A stretch of 24,063 nt of DNA from a virus, in the IMG/VR virus record IMGVR_UViG_3300021090_000007, positions 1-24,063 of that record; one strand, given 5' to 3'. Shown here piece after piece: positions 6,556 to 13,680 of the stretch. The notes under the pieces were generated by a model. The model saw only the letters and a program-made list of their open reading frames with translations, did no database searches and had not been told where the DNA came from. A program made the translations under genes and the position numbers. Position 1 is the first letter of the stretch; each line of letters starts with the position of its first letter.

Positions 6556-8725
6556 CACAGTAGAGATTGACGTCAGGGCCAATGACGAGACAAAGGGATT
6601 TGCTGGCATCAAGGCGGGGCTTGAGAAGTCCCTAGGTGGGCTCAAGGGCCTTGCCGTAGCGGCCGGTGCTGACATCGCGTCGTCTCTCGCGGGTCCTCTT
6701 GTGGCCGGTGCTGGCGTAGCCGTAGCTGCCTTTGCCTCTGTAGGTGCCGCTGTGGGGGCGTTCGGTGCCGCTGTGGCTCCACAACTGGGCAAGGTCACAG
6801 AGGCTACTGACCTGTATGCCAAAGCTCAGAAGTCAGCAGCGGCCGGTAGTGCGTCAGCCGCTAAGGACATGGAGGCGTATAAGAAGTCACTCGCCCAACT
6901 CCCACCGGCTACCCGTGCAACAGCGGTCGCGTTTATCGGTCTCAAGAACGATTTCCAAAAGTGGTCTGACTCTCTGGCACCCAAGACCATGCCCATTTTC
7001 ACCAAGGGTATTGGTGTCCTGCGTACGCTACTGCCGTCACTCACGCCGTTGGTCAACGTAGCCGCTGACTCACTGAACAAGTTCATGGGTGTCCTACAGA
7101 AGGATGCTTCTGGGGGTGGTGTCCAGAAGTTCATCGGTAAGCTTTCGGAATCGGCACGCGTTGTGCTACCGGCTATGCTCATGTCGTTGCGTAATCTCGC
7201 CATCGGATTCGGTGGGATCATCTCCGCATTCCTCCCGTTCTCAGGGTCACTCGGTAACGGCATGGAAAAGCTGACTAAGAAGTTCGCCGACTTTGGCCGT
7301 AGTCTGGGTACCAATTCCTCATTCGTTAAGTTCATGGATGACGTGCGCGCTAAGGGTCCTGGCTTGTTCTTGCTACTGGAGAATCTGGCTAAGTCCGTGC
7401 TTGCGATCGCCACAGCGCTAGCCCCCTTCTCAGGGTTGACACTGCTAGTGGCGGAAGCATTCGCCAAGCTGATTGCGGCCATCCCTCAGGACGTCATGAA
7501 TTGGCTAGCCCCTGCTATCGCCGGTATCGTTCTGGGCATCAAGGCGTGGGCTGTTGTGCAAGGTATTCTCAACGTGGTCATGGCGGCTAACCCGATAGCT
7601 ATCGTGGTGCTCGCAATAGCGGGGCTCGCAGCTGGACTCATCTACGCGTACAAGCACAGTGCGACATTCCGAGACGTGGTGAATAGTGCATGGAGTACAA
7701 TCCGGACCAAGGTCAGTGACGCATGGGGTATCATTCAACCCATCTTTAAGAAGTTCGCAGGTTGGTTCAAAGACGCAAAGGTCCCCATCGGTGAGTTCGT
7801 AGACTTCATTAAGACTGACGTAGTCGGCATCATTCAGGATCTCGCCGGTGGTATCTCTGGTATCGGCGATAGCGTCAAGAATCTTCCAGATCAGTTCAAC
7901 TCTCTCAAGAGTCTCGGGGGTGGACTCAAGGGCAAGGGTGCTGACGATAAGAAGGATGGCGCGCTTGATGCCGTAACCAACGCCATTGAGATGATAGTCA
8001 AGAAAATCAAGAGCATCATCAGTGGTCTAGGTAGGTGGATCGGTGACAACTGGTGGAAGCCATGGCGTAAGGTCACTGACTTCATGGCTGACTTCTGGGC
8101 TATCCTCGCGGGTATCTGTGTGGGTGGACTCAAGGTAGTCGTTCACGCTATTCTCTCGCCGTGGCCTGGACTACAGAAGCGATGGGATAAGGCCACTCGG
8201 GGACTTGCTACTTCAGTAGCTCACCGCGTACATGACATCGTTATGTGGTTTGGTACCCTACCTAGCCAGATCGCACGTGTCGCTAACCGTATGTGGAACT
8301 CAGTACCGCATAGCCTTAGCGGCATGATGTCCACCGTCAAGGGAATGCTACGCGGCTTTGGTTCATGGATTGCTGACAGACTAGCGAGCATCAAAAGCTC
8401 TATCGCCAGTTTCGCCATGGGTGCCATTCCAGGATTCGCGCATGGTGGCGTGGTCGGTGCCGCTGGTGGCGGGCCACGCTCGGGACTTATCATGGTGGGC
8501 GAACAGGGACGCGAACTGATCAGGGTTCCCTCAGGATCAACCGTCATCCCCAACGGACAAACAGAATCCATGATGAATAGTTCCGGTGGGGGTGTAGCGA
8601 AGGTTCAGCTTGAATGGGTGGGCGGCAACGCCAGTGATTCATTCATGACATGGCTACAGAATAACATTCGTGCCCGCGCTGGTAGCGGACCTGACAGTGT
8701 CCAACGGGCACTAGGTAAGAGGTAA
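6548..8725 (+). CDS. Tail tape measure protein
   Basis: The 725-aa product is the longest virion-module protein with this profile. Residues 20-80 form an Ala/Gly/Val-rich helical region; 95-330 are helical with LKNDFQKWSDSLAPK-type segments; a hydrophobic part near 325-375 (VLAIAGLAAGLIYAYKHS) is the classic tape-measure core, followed by FRDVVNSAW and repeated Trp-containing helices. The C-terminus has the typical FAHGGVVGAAGGG then MVGEQGRELIRVPSGSTVIP. ATG 6548 lies 11 bases after AGGAAGGGGG; GTG 6536 in the same frame overlaps that site. At roughly 0.15 nm per residue the tail would be about 110 nm (inference). Confidence 0.93.
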   Translation: MPNTVEIDVRANDETKGFAGIKAGLEKSLGGLKGLAVAAGADIASSLAGPLVAGAGVAVAAFASVGAAVGAFGAAVAPQLGKVTEATDLYAKAQKSAAAGSASAAKDMEAYKKSLAQLPPATRATAVAFIGLKNDFQKWSDSLAPKTMPIFTKGIGVLRTLLPSLTPLVNVAADSLNKFMGVLQKDASGGGVQKFIGKLSESARVVLPAMLMSLRNLAIGFGGIISAFLPFSGSLGNGMEKLTKKFADFGRSLGTNSSFVKFMDDVRAKGPGLFLLLENLAKSVLAIATALAPFSGLTLLVAEAFAKLIAAIPQDVMNWLAPAIAGIVLGIKAWAVVQGILNVVMAANPIAIVVLAIAGLAAGLIYAYKHSATFRDVVNSAWSTIRTKVSDAWGIIQPIFKKFAGWFKDAKVPIGEFVDFIKTDVVGIIQDLAGGISGIGDSVKNLPDQFNSLKSLGGGLKGKGADDKKDGALDAVTNAIEMIVKKIKSIISGLGRWIGDNWWKPWRKVTDFMADFWAILAGICVGGLKVVVHAILSPWPGLQKRWDKATRGLATSVAHRVHDIVMWFGTLPSQIARVANRMWNSVPHSLSGMMSTVKGMLRGFGSWIADRLASIKSSIASFAMGAIPGFAHGGVVGAAGGGPRSGLIMVGEQGRELIRVPSGSTVIPNGQTESMMNSSGGGVAKVQLEWVGGNASDSFMTWLQNNIRARAGSGPDSVQRALGKR

Positions 8726-8727
8726 AC

Positions 8728-9237
8728 ATGCATCGCTATAAGTCGTGGAATGGCCCGATGCCCACCACAGCGGCACAAGCATCCGTGACTACGGGTACGG
8801 CCATCAAGACCATGTTGCAGCTCAGCACCCCGAGCACGCGACAGTTGCAGGTCATCGCATGGGGGTTCTCGATTGACGACTACCCCGGTGCTGACTCGGT
8901 TGTGGAGCTACTCCAAACGGACGTAGCGGCCACCGTGACGGCTCACGTAGCCGCCGGTGTGCAGCCCCTTGACCCGAACGCCCCGGCTTCCCTGCTCACG
9001 CTGGGAGTCGCTAACACGGGGTACACCGGGACGGCGGAAGGCACCACGACGGCGGCCCGTGTGTTCGACGCTGTGTCTCTGGACACGACGGCGGGCAGCA
9101 ATGCGCCTCTGTCGTATACCTACCAGTTCATGCCGGATGAACGCCCCATTCTCGCCATCTCCAAGTTCCTCAGGGTACGGGCAACCACGCCGACTACCGC
9201 CGTTGACATGCGGTGCTGGATTGTGTGGGACGAATAA
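8728..9237 (+). CDS. Tail protein of unknown detail (between tape measure and minor tail)
   Basis: The 169-aa product starts three bases after the tape measure stop, with AGAGG upstream. It is beta-rich, with QLQVIAWGFSIDDYPGADSVV near residues 39-59, a VFDAVSLDTT stretch, and a strand-rich end (FLRVRATTPTTAVDMRCWIVWDE). Its place is that of a distal tail or tail-baseplate component, but it is far shorter than common distal tail proteins. A decoration or capsid-surface-like fold is also possible. No enzyme motif is seen. Confidence 0.7.
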   Translation: MHRYKSWNGPMPTTAAQASVTTGTAIKTMLQLSTPSTRQLQVIAWGFSIDDYPGADSVVELLQTDVAATVTAHVAAGVQPLDPNAPASLLTLGVANTGYTGTAEGTTTAARVFDAVSLDTTAGSNAPLSYTYQFMPDERPILAISKFLRVRATTPTTAVDMRCWIVWDE

Positions 9238-9240
9238 CCA

Positions 9241-11481
9241 ATGAGTGTCGCATCTCGTATAGCAGAGTGGGATCAGAACCTAGGACGTAACCGCCGGTGG
9301 GGTGGTTCTGTCAGCATGGGATCAGGTCCCGGTTACTCCACGAGTGAGACACCCGTTGGCCCGATGGTTGAGATCTACGTTGATGAAACGTGGATGGACA
9401 TTTCACCTGACGTTCGCTATGCGGACAAGATTAACATCTCGGGTGGCCGCCCCAATGAGGCAGCGACTACGCCCCCTAGTACGTGTCGCTTTGTGCTCAA
9501 CAATCAGAACGGGCTTTACTCACCACGCAATGCGATGTCGCCTTTGTACCGGAAGATCGGACGCAATACGCAGGTACGCGTATCGGTCAACCAAGAGGGC
9601 ACCGTGCGGTACCGGTTCTATGGTGAGATCGTGGCGTGGCCGTCTCAGTGGGACAACACAGGTAACGACGTATGGGTGACGATTGAGGCGGCCGGTATCC
9701 TGCGGCGCTTGTCGCAAGGGGATAGCCCGCTTCACTCGACTCTCTACCGGGGGCTGTTGCGGAACACGGTTAACCCTGTCATCGCCTATTGGCCTATGGA
9801 GGACGGTGCTGAATCCACGTCGCTTGCTAGCGCTGTGGCTAACGGGCTGAGTGCAACCATTGGCGGCACCCCTACCCTCTCCAGCTACACAGGCTTCCCA
9901 TGTTCCGATGCTATTCCGGTGCTGGCTAACGGATCGGTTACCGGTGCGGTACCTGCGTACACCGTAACGGGTAGTACTCAGGTACGCTTTCTCGTGGCTA
10001 TCCCTGCGGCTGGTGATACTAACGGTAAACGACTGTGCAGCATCACAACCACCGGCTCAGTTAGGACCTGGATTCTGGTCTACGGTTCGGGCTCGGGTGG
10101 CACTCTACAGTTGAACGCATATGATGAGGATGGTGTACTGCTAGATCAAACGGGTGTCTTTGGGTTCAACATGAACGGCTCAGCTAAACGAGTGTCCATG
10201 GAAATGACCCAAAACGGGGCAGATGTTGACGTGCTCATGCAGGGCTTTGAAGTGGACTACCCAACGGTGGGGGCTAGCACGCCTGACACGTTCGTTGGCA
10301 TGACGGTAGGTCGTGTGACTCGGATATCGTTGTCCATTGGGCAGGGTCCTGGCGAGACAGCATTCGGGCACCTATCCCTACAGAAACAAATCAGCGGGCT
10401 TACTGATGAGGTATCCCAGATCAATGCATACAGCGGCGAGAACCCCACTAGCCGTCTTAGGCGGCTATGCATAGAGGAAGCCGTTCCGTTCAGGTCAATA
10501 GCTCATGCGTCATACAGCGACGTAGCGGGCTTCATGGGGCCACAGCGGTCTAACAACCTGGTGACGTTGCTTCAAGAATGTGTGGACACCGACCTAGGAA
10601 TTCTGTACGAACCTCGCGATGAGTTCGGCTTGCAGTATCGCACACGGCTTTCTCTCTACAATCAAGCTGCTAAGCTTGCGCTGTCTTACACGAATAGTGA
10701 TCTCTTTGCGCCACCTATCCCCGTGGATGACGATCAGCTTTCACAGAACGACATCACGGTCAAGCGCGACCAAGGATCGTCAGCGCGCTCTGTGCTGGAG
10801 ACAGGAGCTCTGTCAGTACTACCACCACCGGCGGGTATAGGTCGGTATGACGTGTCCCCCACCGTCAGCCTGGAAGACGACACGCTACTAGCTGATCAAG
10901 CGGGATGGCGGCTGTTGCTCGGTACGGTGGATGAGCCGCGATACCCCACAATGACCGTGCATCTCAAGCGTGCAACCTTTACGGCAAACTATGACCTCAC
11001 TGCCGCTGTGCTGACTCTGGGTATTGGTGACCGGATCACCATCTCGGATGCTCCCTCTCAGGTTCCCGCCGGTGATATCAGTCAGATAGCGCAAAGCTAC
11101 ACCGAAACCATTGACCAATTCGAGCACATCATCAGCTTTAACGGTGCGCCTGAAAGTCCGTACCACATTGCCGTAGTGGATGACGCCACGCTAGGCCGTG
11201 CGGATACTGACGGTAGCTCGCTGACTGCCGCAGTGGACTCGACAGCCGTCAGCCTTTCGGTCGCCACTACGGCGGGCCCGGTATGGGTGGATTCTGCGGC
11301 TTATGCTTCTGAGTTCCCGTTTGACGTCATGATAGGCGGGGAAGTCATGACCGTTACAGCCATCACGGGCACGGCCAGTCCTCAGACGTTCACGGTGACG
11401 CGCAGCGTCAACGGAGTTGTTAAGGCGCAGACTACGGGCACGGATATCCGGCTAGCTCAACCGATGATTATTTCTCTGTAA
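9241..11481 (+). CDS. Large minor tail protein with LamG-like insertion
   Basis: The 746-aa product begins with the pattern of actinophage minor tail proteins: VEIYVDETWMDISPDVRY, STCRFVLNNQNGLYSPRN and a strand pair VRYRFYGEIVAWP (about residues 40-135). Residues about 180-370 start at YWPMEDGAEST and have the alternating-strand, Gly/Thr-rich character of a concanavalin/LamG-like fold. The rest resembles a baseplate hub with QEC and LYEPRDEFGLQYRTR segments, ending in a small domain (EVMTVTAITG...FTVTRSVNGVVKAQT). It probably combines distal tail and host-contact roles. The ATG at 9241 has only a weak upstream GGGA; ATG 9316 is an alternative start. Confidence 0.85.
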   Translation: MSVASRIAEWDQNLGRNRRWGGSVSMGSGPGYSTSETPVGPMVEIYVDETWMDISPDVRYADKINISGGRPNEAATTPPSTCRFVLNNQNGLYSPRNAMSPLYRKIGRNTQVRVSVNQEGTVRYRFYGEIVAWPSQWDNTGNDVWVTIEAAGILRRLSQGDSPLHSTLYRGLLRNTVNPVIAYWPMEDGAESTSLASAVANGLSATIGGTPTLSSYTGFPCSDAIPVLANGSVTGAVPAYTVTGSTQVRFLVAIPAAGDTNGKRLCSITTTGSVRTWILVYGSGSGGTLQLNAYDEDGVLLDQTGVFGFNMNGSAKRVSMEMTQNGADVDVLMQGFEVDYPTVGASTPDTFVGMTVGRVTRISLSIGQGPGETAFGHLSLQKQISGLTDEVSQINAYSGENPTSRLRRLCIEEAVPFRSIAHASYSDVAGFMGPQRSNNLVTLLQECVDTDLGILYEPRDEFGLQYRTRLSLYNQAAKLALSYTNSDLFAPPIPVDDDQLSQNDITVKRDQGSSARSVLETGALSVLPPPAGIGRYDVSPTVSLEDDTLLADQAGWRLLLGTVDEPRYPTMTVHLKRATFTANYDLTAAVLTLGIGDRITISDAPSQVPAGDISQIAQSYTETIDQFEHIISFNGAPESPYHIAVVDDATLGRADTDGSSLTAAVDSTAVSLSVATTAGPVWVDSAAYASEFPFDVMIGGEVMTVTAITGTASPQTFTVTRSVNGVVKAQTTGTDIRLAQPMIISL

Positions 11482-11490
11482 GGGGGAGAC

Positions 11491-11997
11491 ATGCCGTATC
11501 CGGTGTTCACCGCTGGTCAGAGAATCACCGCTGGTGGGTTGACCGCTGGTAAGCTGGAATTCGTTACGAACTCAGCGGGTGCTCAAACGAACGCCACTAC
11601 CACGATGGCGAACATCACAGGGTTGAGTTTCGTAGTCGAGGACAACGCGCGATACCGGGTACGTGTTCTTGTCGCGTATGACGCACCTACCGCTACAGAC
11701 ATTAAGTTTGATTGGGCGGGAATTACCGGTGCGGTACTGGGGCGAAACGTCATGTCTCCTGCGACCGGTACAGCAACGAACATTGACACGAACGTTCAGA
11801 TGATTAGGCGTGCGGCATCAACGGATGTCGTCGCTGGTGGGCCTAACGCGGTAGATAGCGCATTCAGTGTCTATGCAGAGACGATTGACTTTCTCACCCA
11901 AACGGGCGGCACGGTGAACTTCCGGTTTGCAGCTAACGCAGTGGGGACGGCAACCGTTCAGGCTGACAGCTTTATCTACTATCAGCGGATGGGATAA
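11491..11997 (+). CDS. Tail-tip protein, paralogue A
   Basis: The 168-aa product starts with MPYPVFTAGQRITAGGLTAGK and ends with VQADSFIYYQRMG. It is beta-rich and clearly related to the next gene: both share the LEFVTNSAG-type segment, NIDTNVQMIRR, FRFA near the end, and QADSFIYYQR. Such proteins with an AGQ-x-(I/V)T N-terminus are placed at the tail tip in actinophages, often next to the LamG-type minor tail protein. It has a strong ribosome site (AAGGGGGAG). Its likely role is host recognition or a tail fibre tip; binding target is unknown. Confidence 0.8.
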   Translation: MPYPVFTAGQRITAGGLTAGKLEFVTNSAGAQTNATTTMANITGLSFVVEDNARYRVRVLVAYDAPTATDIKFDWAGITGAVLGRNVMSPATGTATNIDTNVQMIRRAASTDVVAGGPNAVDSAFSVYAETIDFLTQTGGTVNFRFAANAVGTATVQADSFIYYQRMG

Positions 11998-12002
11998 GAG
12001 AC

Positions 12003-12530
12003 ATGCCATACCCTACAGTTCTAGCGGGACAGCGAGTGACATCTACTATGCTCAATGCGGGCAAGATGGAATTCGTGACGAACTCCGCTGGTTCCCAGGA
12101 CAACACGTCTACCGTGTTCATAAATGCTGTTGATCTCGTGTTTCCAGTCGAGGCTAGTTCTCGTTATTTCGTTCATGCTCTCATCTGCTATAACGCTCCG
12201 GAACCCGTCGCCAATGGTGACATCAATTTTGAGTGGACAGGCCCATCGGGGGCTACCATGGACAGGAACGTTATCTCTCCAGCTCTTGGTATGACTACGA
12301 ACATTGACACGAATATCCAGATGATTCGTCGGGGCATCGGTACGGATGTTCGATCAGGTGGCACTACCGCACCGGGAACGGCAACGGCGTTCACCGTCCA
12401 TGAGGAAGTATGCAATCTCGTGGTGAGCACTACAGCGGGTAATGTCCAGTTTCGTTTCGCGCTTGGCGCAGGTGTGGGAACGGCCACGCTTCAAGCTGAC
12501 TCATTTATCTACTACCAGCGCATCGCATAG
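12003..12530 (+). CDS. Tail-tip protein, paralogue B
   Basis: The 175-aa product starts five bases after paralogue A and shares its whole order of motifs: MPYPTVLAGQRVTSTMLNAGK, EFVTNSAGSQ, NIDTNIQMIRRG and QADSFIYYQRI. It differs most in the middle (VRSGGTTAPGTATAFTVHEE in place of VVAGGPNAVDSAFSVYAE). The ribosome site (AAGAG) is weaker than that of A. The arrangement is a tandem gene duplication with divergence in exposed loops, consistent with two related receptor-binding or tip subunits (inference). Confidence 0.8.
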   Translation: MPYPTVLAGQRVTSTMLNAGKMEFVTNSAGSQDNTSTVFINAVDLVFPVEASSRYFVHALICYNAPEPVANGDINFEWTGPSGATMDRNVISPALGMTTNIDTNIQMIRRGIGTDVRSGGTTAPGTATAFTVHEEVCNLVVSTTAGNVQFRFALGAGVGTATLQADSFIYYQRIA

Positions 12531-12540
12531 GAGAGCACAC

Positions 12541-12825
12541 ATGACGCTTCAATGGATTGATAACCCCATCACCGTGGTTCCGTACATCCAACTGGGATCA
12601 GTGGTGAAGGTACGCGGAAACAAGAACCTTGGCGGGGGTGAAAACCGTGTGGCCGCCACCACCATCACATGGTACGGAGACAGCAACACGCCCGCTGAAT
12701 CAGTCCTGTTCGCGGATGTGGAAGCCATGTGGGACATGCTTGTGACAGCGGGCTATACCATCATGGATGCGTCAGTGACAAACCCTGGCGGTATCGAGCT
12801 GGACATGCCTATCGAAAAGGCATAG
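12541..12825 (+). CDS. 94-aa hypothetical protein, last gene of tail operon
   Basis: The start is ATG 12541, behind AGGAGAG; a longer frame from 12442 would overlap paralogue B. The 94-aa product (MTLQWIDNPITVVPYIQLGS, then TWYGDSNTPAESVLFADVEA) has mixed strands and helices and no membrane segment or catalytic residues. It occupies the place where a lysin gene would be expected after the tail module, but nothing in it resembles a muramidase, amidase or peptidase. Function is unknown; a small tail-tip or assembly protein is possible. Confidence 0.68.
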   Translation: MTLQWIDNPITVVPYIQLGSVVKVRGNKNLGGGENRVAATTITWYGDSNTPAESVLFADVEAMWDMLVTAGYTIMDASVTNPGGIELDMPIEKA

Positions 12826-12834
12826 CACATGGCA

Positions 12835-12867
12835 GAGCCCCCTACCATCACGCATGGCAAGGGGCTC
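12835..12867. terminator. Weak stem-loop between convergent genes
   Basis: GAGCCCC (12835-12841) pairs with GGGGCTC (12861-12867) over a 19-base loop. It lies in the 57-bp gap where the rightward tail operon meets the leftward small genes, where a bidirectional terminator is expected. The stem is GC-rich but there is no clear T-run on either strand, so efficiency is uncertain. Confidence 0.4.
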
Positions 12868-12882
12868 GCTTTGGGGCGTGGG

Positions 12883-13113
12883 TTACTGAGTGGCCTTGAC
12901 GGTGTTCTGGTGGTTACGGTTCCACTCTTGCCGCCATGGCGAGAGGGTGAGTTCGGCCGTCTGTGTTTCCAGCGCCGTCACTCGCTCACTGACAGCCGCG
13001 ATGTCTTCCAGGGTGGGACTCGGGGCGGCCCTACGTGCGGCCCTGATCTGGAGTCCGATAGTGACGGCGTACAGGACGATAAGCACGGACATGAGTACGT
13101 ATACGAGTGTCAT
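12883..13113 (-). CDS. 76-aa single-pass membrane protein with coiled-coil tail
   Basis: The chosen start is ATG at 13113, two bases after the stop of the upstream gene; an in-frame ATG at 13161 would overlap it. The product has an N-terminal hydrophobic helix (MTLVYVLMSVLIVLYAVTIG), a basic patch (QIRAARRA), then a helical heptad-like stretch (IAAVSERVTALETQTAEL) and a basic end. It is the last gene of the leftward translocase cluster. It could be a small accessory membrane protein for the translocase (Spd-like proteins of actinomycete plasmids are also small and membrane-bound) or a holin-like protein; neither can be decided here. Confidence 0.68.
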   Translation of the reverse strand: MTLVYVLMSVLIVLYAVTIGLQIRAARRAAPSPTLEDIAAVSERVTALETQTAELTLSPWRQEWNRNHQNTVKATQ

Positions 13114-13115
13114 GA

Positions 13116-13403
13116 CTATGACCCACTCACAACGGCCATGCCATCTGGGGTCATGAACCATTCCGCGTTCATGTCCTTGAGCTGTGAATTCAGCTCGCAG
13201 AACTCGTCACTGAGCATGAGTGCCTTTACCGCTACGTTGGTAGCTGACCACGTCCACCACGGGCCATACCACGGGATGCGCCGTAGTGTGATGTAGACAG
13301 GATCAGCATCGCTGAGCGCCGCTTGCATGGCTTGGATGATTTCGGTGTACTCTTTGAGCGCGTCTGATGCAATACGCGCTTGACGCCTAGCTGTGAAAAT
13401 CAT
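13116..13403 (-). CDS. 95-aa hypothetical protein in translocase cluster
   Basis: The ATG at 13403-13401 overlaps the stop of the upstream gene (ATGA) and has AAGGGA behind it; a longer frame from 13484 is not needed. The product starts MIFTARRQARIASDALKEYT with an amphipathic helix to about residue 35, then a hydrophobic, tryptophan-rich segment (RRIPWYGPWWTWSATNVAVKALML) that may dip into the membrane, then a helical end. The WYGPWW motif is unusual. Family unknown. Its coupling to neighbours suggests work with the translocase. Confidence 0.65.
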   Translation of the reverse strand: MIFTARRQARIASDALKEYTEIIQAMQAALSDADPVYITLRRIPWYGPWWTWSATNVAVKALMLSDEFCELNSQLKDMNAEWFMTPDGMAVVSGS

Positions 13404-13654
13404 GATGTGTGTTCCCTTGCTCTTTTCTCGACTTCCGGAAGGGGTTCCATCCGGAAGGTGATGAGTTCCCCGTTGATGTCCCATGTGGATGAACAGTCAT
13501 GACGGCGTGCCCACGTGCTGAGACCTACGGCGAATTGGCGGGGAGATTTCTGGTACTCATCCATGGTGTTGACTCGGTACGTCCTACCGTCCATGAATAC
13601 CCGCCATGGAATCCGGCGGGGTAGCTCTCTGTCGTCAATGACTTCCATGCCCAC
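13400..13654 (-). CDS. 84-aa hypothetical protein downstream of the translocase
   Basis: The gene begins 26 bp after the translocase stop. GTG 13654 (AAAGG 4 bases upstream) or ATG 13648 are both possible. The product (VIDDRELPRRIPWRVFMDGR, TYRVNTMDEYQ, STWDINGELITFRMEP) is a mixed alpha/beta soluble protein with no membrane segment. The stop overlaps the next ATG. I do not recognise it. Confidence 0.62.
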   Translation of the reverse strand: MGMEVIDDRELPRRIPWRVFMDGRTYRVNTMDEYQKSPRQFAVGLSTWARRHDCSSTWDINGELITFRMEPLPEVEKRAREHTS

Positions 13655-13680
13655 ACTGTACCTTTCGTTGACTCTGTTGA

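Noticed and set aside
6826-7482. Leftward 218-codon frame inside the tape measure gene
   Set aside because: It is fully antisense to the clear tape measure protein, with a Ser/Pro-rich shadow composition.
12829-13296. Rightward 155-codon frame after the tail operon
   Set aside because: It is antisense to two small leftward genes that are linked by ATGA overlaps and have good ribosome sites; its composition is irregular and it has no ribosome site.
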